Part shown: piece by piece, positions 24,010-32,412 of the stretch
Layout of the letters: each line of letters starts with the position of its first letter
Numbering within the stretch: the first letter of the stretch is position 1
Made by a program: the position numbers and the translations under genes
From: Anaerococcus vaginalis ATCC 51170
Lineage (GTDB): Bacteria > Bacillota > Clostridia > Tissierellales > Peptoniphilaceae
Assembly: GCF_000163295.1 (NCBI RefSeq)
Contig: NZ_GG700527.1
Coordinates: 1,462,500 to 1,526,499 of the forward strand
Direction: 5' to 3'
DNA: 64,000 bases
The notes under the pieces: generated by a model
Told to the model about the DNA's origin: nothing
Databases searched by the model: none
Seen by the model: the letters and a program-made list of their open reading frames with translations, nothing else

Positions 24010-24858
24010 CTACCCTTTTATTTTTTCAAATTCATTGGCTATTTTTATAAAATCGTCAAGAGAAAGATTTTCTGCTCTGAGATTTTCTTTTAGAGATAAA
24101 TTTTCTAAAATTTCTTTTAAATTTTCTTTTTCTATCACACTTGATAGGGAATTTAATATGGTTTTTCTTCTTTTATTAAATCCTGCTCTTACTACATTAA
24201 ATAGGGTATTTGTATTAACATTTTCGTCATACAATCTCAAATTTAATTTTAAAACTTGGGAATCTATTTTTGGTTGGGGCATAAAAACTGATTTTGGAAC
24301 TTTAAATTGCCCAATAATCTCAGCATAATATTTTATAAAAACTGAAAGTGATGAATAATCCTTGCTTTTTTCATCCGCCTTCATCCTATCTGCCACTTCT
24401 TTTTGAACCATAATTGTCATGTCCTTGCAGGAAAGGTCTTCTTCAAATAATTTTTCTATTATTGGGGTTGTTATATAGTATGGCAAATTTGAAACGACTT
24501 TGAAATCTTCGCCATCAAATTTTTCTTTGGCAATTTTTTTAAGGTCAGTTTTTAAAATATCTGCATTTATTATTTCTACATTTGAAAATTCGCCAAGATT
24601 GTCATTTAAAATTGGAATAAGAGTCTTATCTATTTCTATTACAACAAGTTTTTTGCAAGTTTTTGCCATCTCTTGGCTGATTGTTCCAATTCCCGGCCCA
24701 ATTTCTAGGATATTTTCGCCTTTAACTTCTGATAAATCTATAATTTTATCTACAAAGTTTTTATCTACCAAAAAATTTTGTCCCAAAGATTTGCTAAATT
24801 TAAAACCGTAAAGGTCTTGAATTGTTTTTATTGTTTTTGGTGAATATAATTTTTTCAT
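24010..24858 (-). CDS. rsmA: 16S rRNA dimethyladenosine transferase
   Basis: RsmA (KsgA) dimethylates A1518 and A1519 of 16S rRNA. The 282-residue protein shows SLGQNFLVDKN near residue 22, the SAM-binding ILEIGPGIGTISQEM, NADILK, and the catalytic SNLPYYITTPI near residue 123. The C-terminal domain is complete, with FNKRRKTILNSL. It overlaps the RNase M5 gene by four bases and ends the metG-tatD-rnmV-rsmA operon, an order well conserved in Firmicutes. Confidence 0.96.
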   Translation of the reverse strand: MKKLYSPKTIKTIQDLYGFKFSKSLGQNFLVDKNFVDKIIDLSEVKGENILEIGPGIGTISQEMAKTCKKLVVIEIDKTLIPILNDNLGEFSNVEIINADILKTDLKKIAKEKFDGEDFKVVSNLPYYITTPIIEKLFEEDLSCKDMTIMVQKEVADRMKADEKSKDYSSLSVFIKYYAEIIGQFKVPKSVFMPQPKIDSQVLKLNLRLYDENVNTNTLFNVVRAGFNKRRKTILNSLSSVIEKENLKEILENLSLKENLRAENLSLDDFIKIANEFEKIKG

Positions 24859-25385
24859 AATTTTTCAACCGCACTTTCAAATTCTTCTCGACTTATGCCA
24901 AAGGAATTTAGTTTTGATAAAAGTTGCTTGGAATTAAAATATCCTATGGATAGAATATCGCCAAGTTTTTCCCTTCTGTTTCTGCTGTCGTTTGTAAGGG
25001 TTAGATTATTGTCCAAAAGGTCTTTCATGGTAAATTCTTCTCTTTTTTGACAAGTTGAGGCATGGGCGTTTTTGAGTGCCTCAATTATATCTTCTTTTGA
25101 GGCGTTTTCTACTCCCAAATCTCCCTTTTTGATTGCTTTTTTCCTGTCAAGATAAGCGTGCTTAGCGTTTGGAATTTCTTTGGAAATTTTTGCCCTGATT
25201 TTTTTTCCTGCAAAATCTGGATCAGTAAAAATTATTATCCCACATCTTTTGTCAATTTCTTTTAATTTTTCAATCAAATCTTTGCCAAAAGCAAGGCCAT
25301 TTGTTGCTATAAGCTCGCAATCGACTGCTGATTTTATATTACTTATATCATCTTTTCCTTCAACTACTATTGTTTCTTTTATCAT
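24855..25385 (-). CDS. rnmV: Ribonuclease M5 (5S rRNA maturase)
   Basis: The 176-residue protein starts with the Toprim domain: EGKDDISNIK near residue 9 supplies the catalytic glutamate, and FTDPDFAGKKIR the DxD pair. The C-terminal region carries KREEFTMKDL and GISREEF. RNase M5 trims 5S rRNA precursors. Its place between tatD and rsmA is the standard Firmicute order. Confidence 0.93.
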   Translation of the reverse strand: MIKETIVVEGKDDISNIKSAVDCELIATNGLAFGKDLIEKLKEIDKRCGIIIFTDPDFAGKKIRAKISKEIPNAKHAYLDRKKAIKKGDLGVENASKEDIIEALKNAHASTCQKREEFTMKDLLDNNLTLTNDSRNRREKLGDILSIGYFNSKQLLSKLNSFGISREEFESAVEKL

Positions 25386-25390
25386 ATTAC

Positions 25391-26155
25391 CTACTTTATA
25401 TTAAAAAATTCCATGGCATTTTTGCTTGTTCTTTTTGCAAGTTTTGATAATTTCATCCCACGAAGATTTGCAATTTCTCTTGCAACTTCCACGATTTTTC
25501 TTGGATCATTTCTCATCCCCCTGTAAGGTTCTGGAGAAAGATATGGACAGTCTGTTTCAAGCATGAGCTTATCCAAATCTACATTTATGGCTGCATTTTT
25601 TTCATTGTCAGCGTTTTTGTAAGTTACAACTCCCCCGATTGAAATATAATATCCCCTTTTCATACATTCCATAAGATGGATATATGAATAAGAAAAACAG
25701 TGAATTTGAACTTTTAAATCTGAATAATCTTTTAAAATTTCCAAACAATCATCAATTGAATCTCTGGAATGAATTACGACTGGAAGCTTTAATTTTTTTG
25801 CAAGGTCTAATTGTTTGATAAAAATTTCTTTTTGCTCATCCTTATTGTCATCTTGCCAATAATAATCAAGTCCAATTTCTCCAATTGCTACAACTTTTGG
25901 ATTTTTTGCTAAATCTTCTAATTTTTCTATAGAAGAATCATCAAATGATTCTATATTTTCTGGATGAAATCCAACTTGGGCATACAAATTATCGTATTTT
26001 TCTGCAAGTTTTACAGTTTCATAAGAATTTTCTAAGTCGCAAGCTGGCATTATGACAGAATTTACAGCAAAATTAGACAGATCCTTTATAAGAAAAGATC
26101 TGTCCTCATTAAAATCATCACTCGTTAAATGGGCGTGTGAATCTATTAATTTCAT
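25391..26155 (-). CDS. tatD: TatD-family metal-dependent deoxyribonuclease
   Basis: The 254-residue TIM-barrel hydrolase has the metal-binding DSHAHL at residues 4-9, GEIGLDYYW near residue 92, VIHSRD near 127, HCFS near 152, and ETDCPYLSPEPYRG near 204. It overlaps metG by one base (TAATG). The family is a magnesium-dependent 3'-5' nuclease. Confidence 0.93.
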   Translation of the reverse strand: MKLIDSHAHLTSDDFNEDRSFLIKDLSNFAVNSVIMPACDLENSYETVKLAEKYDNLYAQVGFHPENIESFDDSSIEKLEDLAKNPKVVAIGEIGLDYYWQDDNKDEQKEIFIKQLDLAKKLKLPVVIHSRDSIDDCLEILKDYSDLKVQIHCFSYSYIHLMECMKRGYYISIGGVVTYKNADNEKNAAINVDLDKLMLETDCPYLSPEPYRGMRNDPRKIVEVAREIANLRGMKLSKLAKRTSKNAMEFFNIK

Positions 26156-28095
26156 TAAGAAATCACCGTACCTGGTTTGCAGTCTTTGATTGTTGTAAGT
26201 AAAACTGCATCATCTCCTGCAGCAAGAAGCATTCCTTCTGATAAAATCCCTCTCATTTTTACAGGTTTTAGGTTTTTGATTACAGCAATATTTTTGCCAA
26301 GTAATTCTTCTTTTTTGTAGAATTCTTTTATACTTGAAACAATTGTTCTTGTTTCGCTTCCAATATCAACTTTAAAAACAAGAAGTCTATCGGCATCTGG
26401 ATGGTCGTTTACTTCCAAAATTTTTCCAACAACAAGGTCAAGTTTGTCAAAATCATCAATTTTAATTTGTGGTTTTGATTGGATTTCCTCTTCTTTTTCT
26501 TCTTCCTTTTTAACTCCAAGTCTTTTCTCAACAAGTTCATTATTTAAAGCATGAAGTTTTTCAAGTTCTTTTTCTGTATCAAGTCTGTTAAATAAATTTT
26601 CGCCTTTACTAACTTTAGTTCCTTCTTTAATCAAACCAAATTTATGAGCAGATTCAAAACCTTGATTTTCTACTCCCAATTGTCTTAAAATTTCTTCTGT
26701 TGTATTTCTCATAACAGGCCCAAGCATTTGGGCAATAATTCTTAAAGATTCAGCAAGATTGTATAAAACTGTATTTAATCTGTCATAATTTTCTTCACGT
26801 CCCAAAATCCATGGCTCAGTTTGGTCAACATACTTATTTGATCTTCTTACAAGATTCCACAAACATTCCAAAGCCTCATTAAACTTAAATTCATCCATTA
26901 ATTTTGTAAAATCTTCATAAGTTTTTTCAGCCAAGGCAATCAATTCGCCATCAATTTCATCTTCTTCCAAGCCTTTTTTAATAATTCCATCATTGTATTT
27001 TGAAATCATTGAAACAGTTCTTGAAAGTAAATTTCCCAAATCATTTACAAGGTCAGAATTGTACCTATCCATAAATTTCTTTGAAAGGAAGTTTCCATCA
27101 GCTCCAAAATTAAATTCACGAAGTAGGAAATATTTCAAAGAATCTGTTCCATACAACTCTACAAGTGGCTCTGGATACATAATATTTCCCTTAGATTTAC
27201 TCATCTTGTCATTGTCAAACAAAATCCAACCATGAGCAAAAACTTTTTTTGGAAGTGGAATATCTAAAGCCATCAAAAGTGCTGGCCAAATTATTGTATG
27301 AAATCTTACAATATCTTTTCCAATTAAATGAACACCAGCCGGCCAATATTTATTGAATTTTTCCATATCATAACCATAGCCAATAGCTGTTAAATAACAA
27401 GATAAGGCGTCAATCCAAACATAAACAACGTGTTCATTGTCAAAAGGAACATCAACACCCCAATCAAAAGTATTTCTAGATACAGAAAGATCTTCAAGAC
27501 CTTTGTCAATAAAATTATTTAACATTTCATTTTGCCTAAATTTTGGCTCAAGAAATTCTGGATGGTCTTTGAAAAGTTCCTTTAATTTATCAGTATAATT
27601 TGAAAGTCTAAAAAAATATGATTCTTCTTTACGATGATTAACTCCTCTGCCACAATCAGGACAATTTCCATCATCAAGTTGGCTTTCAGTAAAATAAGAT
27701 TCACAAGATTCGCAATAATATCCGTCATAATGACCCTTGTAAATATCTCCCTTATCATACAAATATTGGAAAATATTTTTTACATTTTCTTCATGTTTTG
27801 GATCGGTTGACCTAATAAATGAATCATAATCAATATCAAGTTTTTTAAGCAAAACTTTTGTTTCTCCTGCAATTCTATCAACAAATTCTTGAGGCTTAGA
27901 TCCATGAGAAAGAGCTGCATTCATTATTTTTTGACCGTGTTCGTCAGTTCCAGTTGTAAGATAAGCATCAAATCCCCTGAGTGCCTTATATCTTTTCAAA
28001 ACATCAGCAATAACTGAAGTATAAACATTACCAATATGAAGGTTGCTATTTGGATAATATATTGGCGTTGTTATATAATAAGCATTTTTATCCAT
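26155..28095 (-). CDS. metG: Methionyl-tRNA synthetase with C-terminal tRNA-binding domain
   Basis: The 646-residue enzyme charges tRNA-Met. TTPIYYPNSNLHIGN contains the HIGH motif, CESCESYF and CPDCGRG form the zinc knuckle near residues 125-150, and KMSKSKGN is present near residue 297. After an acidic linker (about 515-535), a C-terminal OB-fold tRNA-binding domain (about 540-646, KLDLVVGKILEV..HPDADRLLVFKVDIG) promotes dimerisation. It is the first gene of the tatD-rnmV-rsmA operon. AAAAGGAG lies 7 bases before the ATG. Confidence 0.96.
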   Translation of the reverse strand: MDKNAYYITTPIYYPNSNLHIGNVYTSVIADVLKRYKALRGFDAYLTTGTDEHGQKIMNAALSHGSKPQEFVDRIAGETKVLLKKLDIDYDSFIRSTDPKHEENVKNIFQYLYDKGDIYKGHYDGYYCESCESYFTESQLDDGNCPDCGRGVNHRKEESYFFRLSNYTDKLKELFKDHPEFLEPKFRQNEMLNNFIDKGLEDLSVSRNTFDWGVDVPFDNEHVVYVWIDALSCYLTAIGYGYDMEKFNKYWPAGVHLIGKDIVRFHTIIWPALLMALDIPLPKKVFAHGWILFDNDKMSKSKGNIMYPEPLVELYGTDSLKYFLLREFNFGADGNFLSKKFMDRYNSDLVNDLGNLLSRTVSMISKYNDGIIKKGLEEDEIDGELIALAEKTYEDFTKLMDEFKFNEALECLWNLVRRSNKYVDQTEPWILGREENYDRLNTVLYNLAESLRIIAQMLGPVMRNTTEEILRQLGVENQGFESAHKFGLIKEGTKVSKGENLFNRLDTEKELEKLHALNNELVEKRLGVKKEEEKEEEIQSKPQIKIDDFDKLDLVVGKILEVNDHPDADRLLVFKVDIGSETRTIVSSIKEFYKKEELLGKNIAVIKNLKPVKMRGILSEGMLLAAGDDAVLLTTIKDCKPGTVIS

Positions 28096-28148
28096 AAATT
28101 CTCCTTTTTAAAATTAATAAAACTAAATTTCTTTTTATATATACCTAT

Positions 28149-28177
28149 ATTATAGCGTTTTTGTCCATTTTTTCCAA
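28149..28177 (-). promoter_or_regulatory. Promoter of the metG operon
   Basis: TTGGAA (28172-28177) and TATAAT (28149-28154) are 17 bases apart. No T-box or SAM riboswitch is seen between it and metG. The rest of this 319-base gap up to the molbindin terminator is very AT-rich and holds no gene I can support. Confidence 0.7.
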
Positions 28178-28325
28178 TTTAAAATATATAAGAAAAAATC
28201 GGAAAAATATAAAACAGAATTTAAAATTAAAATTGTAAAAAATATTTATAAGAAAAAATAAACTTTAAAAATTAGAAAAAAATTTATTGGATTCAATAAA
28301 AAATTATGAAATAAAAAAACAGCAC

Positions 28326-28397
28326 AAAAAAACAGAGTAAGCTTTAATGCCTACTCTGGTTTTAGATCAAACTTGGTTTTTTTGCGAACCAAATTTG
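28326..28397 (-). terminator. Two hairpins after the molbindin gene, the second an intrinsic terminator
   Basis: The distal hairpin has stem CAGAGTA/TACTCTG (28333-28339 with 28352-28358) followed by TTTTTTT on the minus strand, a good terminator. A proximal hairpin, CAAATTTGGTT/AACCAAGTTTG (28368-28397), lies between it and the stop and has one G-U or C-A pair depending on the strand. Confidence 0.8.
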
Positions 28398-28414
28398 TCC
28401 TTATTTATTATTTA

Positions 28415-28624
28415 TTAGTCAACAGCTACCATAACGTTGCTTGCTTTAATTACTGCATAAGCTTCTTTGCCTTCTTCAAGACCAAGTTCTTTGATAGCGT
28501 TGTTTGTAATAGATGATGTGATTATAGTTCCGTTTCCTATATCGATTTTAACAATTCCATTAACTGCACCTTCAACAACTTCTACTACTTTTCCTTTGAT
28601 TGTATTTCTAGCTGAAATTTTCAT
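28415..28624 (-). CDS. mop: Molbindin (TOBE-domain molybdate-binding protein)
   Basis: The 69-residue protein is one TOBE/Mop domain: MKISARNTIKGKVVEVVEGAVNG, then IVKIDIGNGTIITSSITNNAIKELGL, then a tail with AVIKASNVMVAVD. Molbindins bind molybdate or tungstate oxyanions as hexamers and act in storage or homeostasis. AAGGAG precedes the ATG. No molybdate ABC transporter is adjacent. Confidence 0.92.
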   Translation of the reverse strand: MKISARNTIKGKVVEVVEGAVNGIVKIDIGNGTIITSSITNNAIKELGLEEGKEAYAVIKASNVMVAVD

Positions 28625-28710
28625 AATTTACTCCTTAAATTTTTATTTTCCTAATTATTATACCCCAAATTTTCTGATACAAATTTTTTTAATAGTACCT
28701 TGCTTGATTT

Positions 28711-29976
28711 TTATTTTATTGTAACTTTGTGGAAGGTTTTTTTGCCTTTTTTTACAATTATTTTCCCATCTTCAAACAAGTCTTCGTTTATTTCAAATCT
28801 TGGGTCAGTTATTTTTTCATCATTTATGCTTACTCCACCACCCTTTACTGAATCTCTTGCTTGAGAATTTGATTTAGTTAAACCTAACTTTGTAAGTAGG
28901 GTTAATATTCCCATTGGTAATTCTTCTTTTTCAATTTCAGTTGTTGGCATTGCTGATTCGTCTCCAGCACCTGAAAATAATGCTTTTGAAGCTTCTAGGG
29001 CTTCTTTTGCTTTTTCTTCGCCGTGAATTAATTTTGTAATTTCATAAGCCAAAACTTCTTTTGCATGATTAATTTCTTTTGCATCTTTGCCCTTTCCTAA
29101 TTTTCTACATTCAGCAGTTGGAAGGAAAGTTAGCATTAAAAGGAATTTCTCTACGTCTCTGTCGTCAACATTTCTCATGTATTGGAAAAGCTCATAAGCT
29201 GAAGTTTTTTCTTCATCAAGCCAAACAGCTCCCTTTTGACTTTTGCCCATTTTTACGCCATCAGCAGTTGTAAGTAATTTGAAAGTCATTCCATAAACTT
29301 TTGCATCTTCCTTTTTCCTAATCAAGTCATAACCACCGATTATATTTGACCATTGGTCTGAGCCACCAATTTCCAAAGTACAATTGTGTCTTCTATATAG
29401 TTCTAGAAAATCGTAAGATTGCAAAAGCATATATGAAAATTCAAAAAATGTAAGCCCCTTGTCCATCCTATTTTTGTAGGCGTCTTTTTTTAGCATTTCA
29501 TTTACAAGGAAATTTGATCCAACATCTCTTAGAAAATCTATAAAAGGAAGATTTAAAAGCCAATTTGCATTATTTTCAATTATAGCCTTGTCCCCAGAAT
29601 CTTCTCCCTCATTTTCAAATTCCAAAAATCTTTGAAATTGTTTATAAAAACAATTAGCATTATGATTGATTTTTTCCTTTGTCATAACCATTCTCATATC
29701 ACTTCTTCCAGAAGGATCCCCAATCATTGTAGTTCCTCCACCAAGAAGAGCGATTGGTCTGTGGCCATAATTTTGCATTCTCATCATAACCATAATTTGG
29801 ATAAGATGACCTACTGTCAAAGAATCAGCAGTTGCATCAAAGCCACAATAAAAGGTCAATTTTTCATTTTTTAATTTTTCAGCCAACTCTTCTTCATCAG
29901 TTGCAGCCTCAAAATATCCACGATCTTTTAATTCATCAAATACATTATCGTATTCTTTTTCGTATTGAAATTTCAT
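28711..29976 (-). CDS. tyrS: Tyrosyl-tRNA synthetase
   Basis: The 421-residue class I enzyme charges tRNA-Tyr. DATADSLTVGHL holds the HIGH-type motif near residue 47, GGSDQW the tyrosine and ATP contacts, and KMGKSQKGAVWL the KMSKS motif near residue 230. An S4-like RNA-binding domain forms the C-terminus (about 355-421). The start at 29976 (MKFQYEKEYD) has AAAGGAG 7 bases upstream; the in-frame sequence further upstream is T-box leader. Expression should respond to tyrosine through that leader. Confidence 0.95.
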   Translation of the reverse strand: MKFQYEKEYDNVFDELKDRGYFEAATDEEELAEKLKNEKLTFYCGFDATADSLTVGHLIQIMVMMRMQNYGHRPIALLGGGTTMIGDPSGRSDMRMVMTKEKINHNANCFYKQFQRFLEFENEGEDSGDKAIIENNANWLLNLPFIDFLRDVGSNFLVNEMLKKDAYKNRMDKGLTFFEFSYMLLQSYDFLELYRRHNCTLEIGGSDQWSNIIGGYDLIRKKEDAKVYGMTFKLLTTADGVKMGKSQKGAVWLDEEKTSAYELFQYMRNVDDRDVEKFLLMLTFLPTAECRKLGKGKDAKEINHAKEVLAYEITKLIHGEEKAKEALEASKALFSGAGDESAMPTTEIEKEELPMGILTLLTKLGLTKSNSQARDSVKGGGVSINDEKITDPRFEINEDLFEDGKIIVKKGKKTFHKVTIK

Positions 29977-30001
29977 TTTTTTCTCCTTTATTTTTAAGTA
30001 C

Positions 30002-30161
30002 AAAAAAAGAGTATAAGAAGGCATCTTGATGCGGTACCACTTCTTTTTATACTCCACGCTTCCACTAAGTAGAAAGCCAACTTTGGACAAAGAATTTTGT
30101 AATTTCAAAAAAATTATCCCAAATTTTTCCTACTGTAAATCCTATAAGTCCTATTTACTTA
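30002..30161 (-). promoter_or_regulatory. Compact T-box riboswitch of tyrS
   Basis: The T-box AAGTGGTACCGC (complement around 30031-30042) lies within a terminator hairpin built from GAGTAT...ATACTC and GCATC/GATGC, followed by seven T at 30002-30008. Upstream, GGAC and GTCC can close stem I, and GAAATTACAAA offers the tyrosine codon TAC after a GAA bulge. From the predicted start to the terminator the leader is only about 160 bases, shorter than the ileS one. Uncharged tRNA-Tyr should prevent termination. Confidence 0.85.
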
Positions 30162-30167
30162 AAATTA

Positions 30168-30195
30168 ATTATACAATATTGCTTGATTTTTTCAA
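30168..30195 (-). promoter_or_regulatory. Promoter of tyrS
   Basis: TTGAAA (30190-30195) and TATAAT (30168-30173) are 16 bases apart, just after the stop of the upstream gene of unknown function. Confidence 0.75.
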
Positions 30196-30209
30196 ATTTT
30201 TCAAAAAAA

Positions 30210-30626
30210 TTATAATCTATGCCAAGATTTTTCCTTTAAATTCTCAAAATTTTTCCTATTATCAACATCCATTTTCCCATCAAAATCAATCTCATAAGAA
30301 ATATTTTTGCCCAAATGAGGAAATTTTATAAAAGCTTTTCTAGAGTCTTCAACGATTTCAAAAACTTCAATTTCATCCCAAGGCATAAGAATAAAATCGC
30401 CCTTAGCAGAATTTGAAACTTCCTTTTCATAAATCCCCTTTTCATTAAAATACAAAAGAAAAGTCCTTGAAGAATCTACTGTGCTATACATATTACTAAA
30501 AAGTAATTTCAAAAATCCCTTGCCAGTTGAATTATGTTTAGTAGCAAATAAATACGAATCAGTATTTTTGAATTTTTCATTTATTTTTTCCCTAAATTCA
30601 TTCACATCATTAAATAAAAATCCCAT
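30210..30626 (-). CDS. Protein of unknown function paired with an XRE regulator
   Basis: I do not recognise this 138-residue protein. It has no signal peptide or membrane segment. It is rich in charged and aromatic residues and appears as alternating short beta strands (TFLLYFNEKGIYEKEV, ILMPWDEIEVFEIVE, AFIKFPHLGKNISYEIDF), a pattern that could form a PH-like barrel; this is only an impression. It lies 9 bases after the small XRE gene with its own AAGGAG site, so the two are an operon. It may be an effector or partner of the regulator. Confidence 0.65.
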   Translation of the reverse strand: MGFLFNDVNEFREKINEKFKNTDSYLFATKHNSTGKGFLKLLFSNMYSTVDSSRTFLLYFNEKGIYEKEVSNSAKGDFILMPWDEIEVFEIVEDSRKAFIKFPHLGKNISYEIDFDGKMDVDNRKNFENLKEKSWHRL

Positions 30627-30635
30627 TTTCTCTCC

Positions 30636-30839
30636 TTATTTAAAAATAAAAACCTCTTTGATGTCCTTATCCAAAACCTTGCAAATTTTGTAGGCAGTTT
30701 CAAGACTTGGACTTATAGTATTATTTTCATAAGCCATAATCGACCTTCTTTTAAGCCCAACAAGTTTTGCCAATTTATGCTGAGAAAGATTTTTCTCTTT
30801 CCTAAATTCCCTAATCCTATTTTCAATCTCAACTTCCAT
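30636..30839 (-). CDS. Small XRE-family (YozG-like) DNA-binding regulator
   Basis: The 67-residue protein is little more than a helix-turn-helix: NRIREFRKEKNLSQHKLAKLVGLKRRSIMAYENN, followed by SPSLETAYKICKVLDKDIKEVF, typical of compact XRE regulators. The start at 30839 (MEVEIENRIRE) is the natural one; the open frame extends 77 residues further but that part looks non-coding and covers the promoter repeats. Two identical 16-bp repeats lie just upstream and suggest autoregulation. Confidence 0.85.
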   Translation of the reverse strand: MEVEIENRIREFRKEKNLSQHKLAKLVGLKRRSIMAYENNTISPSLETAYKICKVLDKDIKEVFIFK

Positions 30840-30852
30840 ATCAAAATCCTTG

Positions 30853-30891
30853 GTTACATTTATAGTACATTTTTTGTTACATTTATAGTAC
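30853..30891 (-). repeat. Two identical 16-bp direct repeats before the XRE gene (operator candidate)
   Basis: GTTACATTTATAGTAC occurs at 30853-30868 and 30876-30891, both perfect, with a 23-bp period. They begin 14 bases upstream of the XRE start codon, in the place of its promoter or leader. On the coding strand each holds a -10-like TACTAT. A tandem operator for the XRE protein is the simplest reading. Confidence 0.6.
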
Positions 30892-30988
30892 CATAATAAT
30901 GAATTTTTGTAAAATTTAAAAAAATATAATTTTAATAGGTAAAAAACTTTTAATTCATTGATAAAGTAAAATAAAAATCCAAAAAAAC

Positions 30989-31044
30989 AAAAGAGATCTC
31001 TCCACGCACTCCACTTCGTTTCGTTTGGTTGAGAGATCTCTTTT
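30989..31044. repeat. Palindromic element, 14-bp arms AAAAGAGATCTCTC
   Basis: AAAAGAGATCTCTC (30989-31002) and its exact complement (31031-31044) enclose 28 bases including CACTTCGTTTCGTTTGG. Each arm contains the self-complementary GAGATCTC. It resembles the dispersed GAGATC...CTTCG...GATCTC intergenic palindromes seen in many Firmicute genomes. It lies in a 337-base gap between two leftward genes, too far from either to be a simple terminator. No gene is seen in the gap. Confidence 0.5.
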
Positions 31045-31107
31045 ATTAATTTTATCCTACTATTTACCAAAATCTTTAGAAAAAAATTCCCAGCTCAAAA
31101 CTAAAAA

Positions 31108-31139
31108 AAATAAAAACAGGAACTTTCGCTCCTGTTTTT
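31108..31139 (-). terminator. Rho-independent terminator of the Fe-alcohol dehydrogenase gene
   Basis: AAAAACAGGAGCGAAAGTTCCTGTTTTT on the minus strand folds into a stem with GCGAAAG loop sequence. It is followed by a T-rich tract and lies about 38 bases after the stop. Confidence 0.85.
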
Positions 31140-31176
31140 GCTAATCGATTTATATTTTTTTGTAATTATTTTTAAC

Positions 31177-32331
31177 TTAAAAATCTATTTTTTTGCCGTA
31201 ATATGCAGCTTCGTAGATTTTCTTAATATCTTCTGGAGAAGTTTCTCTTGGGTTTGTAAGTGTACATGCGTCTTTGAATGCATTTTCACTCATTTTATCC
31301 AAAACTTCTAAGAATTTATCTTCTTCTATTACAGTATTTTTACCGTCTTTAATGTTTGCAGTAAGTCCTACTGATTCATTTAATTTTCTAATTTCTTCTG
31401 CAATATCATCAATTCCTAGAATTTTTTCTAGCTCATCATATCTATCTGTTGATTTTCTATTGTAATCAATGATGTATGGAAGCATAATTGCATTTGCTTC
31501 TCCGTGTGTTAAGTGGAAAATTCCTCCGATTTTGTGAGCCATTGAGTGAACTATTCCAAGTGAAGCATTTGAAAATGCCATTCCTGCAAGTGTTGATGCA
31601 TCGTGCATTTTTTCTCTTGCATCTATATCTTCGCCATTGTCATAAGCTTTTTTAAGATTTCCAAAAACAAGCTCGATTGCTCTAATTGCAAGTGGAGATG
31701 TGTAATCATCTGCTGCTGTTGAAACGAAAGCCTCAACTGCGTGAGTCATAACATCCATACCTGTTTGAGCTGTAATTAATGGTGGCATTTTGCTTGCAAT
31801 AACTGGATCACAAATTGCTACATCTGGAACGAAATCTGGATGTACCAATGGATATTTAATTTCTTTTTCTGTATCAGTAATTACAGAAAATGCTGTTATT
31901 TCTGAAGCAGTTCCTGATGTTGATGGAATACAAGCCATTTTTGCCTTTGTTCTAAGTGGTGGATTGTCAAAAGCTGCCAATTTTTCAAAACTATAACCAG
32001 GATGTTCATAGAAAATCCACATAGCCTTTGCAGCATCCATTGCAGAACCTCCACCAATTGGAATTATCCAATCAGGACCAAATTCTTCCATTTTCTTGCC
32101 ACCTTCAAGACAAGTTTTTACAGAAGGATCAGGTTCAACACCATCAAGAATCATAACTTCCATACCAGCTTCTTCCAAATATTTTTTAGCTTGATCCAAA
32201 AAGCCAAATTTTTTCATAGAATGTCCACCAGTAACAAGAACAGCTTTCTTGCCCTCTAAATTTTTTAAATATTCAAGACTGTCCACACCGTGAACAATAG
32301 TTCTAGGAACTTGAAATGTTGTAATAGCCAT
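31177..32331 (-). CDS. Iron-containing alcohol dehydrogenase (group III)
   Basis: The 384-residue protein has the dinucleotide loop GGGSAMDAAKAM near residue 97, STSGTASEITAFSVI, and the iron-binding set in the second half: DVMTHAVEAF, HSMAHKIGGIFHLTHGEANA, and the preceding Asp. It matches butanol/1,3-propanediol dehydrogenase-type enzymes that reduce aldehydes with NADH during fermentation. AAGGAG lies 6-7 bases before the ATG. It has one of the strongest promoters in the window and a Rex-like palindrome upstream, fitting control by the NADH/NAD ratio. The preferred aldehyde is unknown. Confidence 0.92.
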   Translation of the reverse strand: MAITTFQVPRTIVHGVDSLEYLKNLEGKKAVLVTGGHSMKKFGFLDQAKKYLEEAGMEVMILDGVEPDPSVKTCLEGGKKMEEFGPDWIIPIGGGSAMDAAKAMWIFYEHPGYSFEKLAAFDNPPLRTKAKMACIPSTSGTASEITAFSVITDTEKEIKYPLVHPDFVPDVAICDPVIASKMPPLITAQTGMDVMTHAVEAFVSTAADDYTSPLAIRAIELVFGNLKKAYDNGEDIDAREKMHDASTLAGMAFSNASLGIVHSMAHKIGGIFHLTHGEANAIMLPYIIDYNRKSTDRYDELEKILGIDDIAEEIRKLNESVGLTANIKDGKNTVIEEDKFLEVLDKMSENAFKDACTLTNPRETSPEDIKKIYEAAYYGKKIDF

Positions 32332-32376
32332 AATTTTCTCCTTATAAATTTTCTTTGTTAATCTTTTATCACTACC

Positions 32377-32404
32377 ATTATATGAGATTGTCCACCAATG
32401 TCAA
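32377..32404 (-). promoter_or_regulatory. Consensus promoter of the Fe-alcohol dehydrogenase gene
   Basis: A perfect -35 TTGACA (32399-32404) and a perfect -10 TATAAT (32377-32382) are 16 bases apart. High expression is expected unless repressed. Confidence 0.88.
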
Positions 32405-32412
32405 CATTATTT

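Noticed and set aside
30989-31044. GAGATCTC palindrome as a simple transcription terminator
   Set aside because: It lies 130-190 bases from the Fe-alcohol dehydrogenase stop, beyond that gene's own good terminator, and upstream of the XRE gene start, so no transcript end needs it.
30839-31070. N-terminal extension of the small XRE regulator by 77 residues
   Set aside because: The extension covers the direct-repeat operator and part of the GAGATCTC palindrome and has no family match; the 67-residue form is complete.
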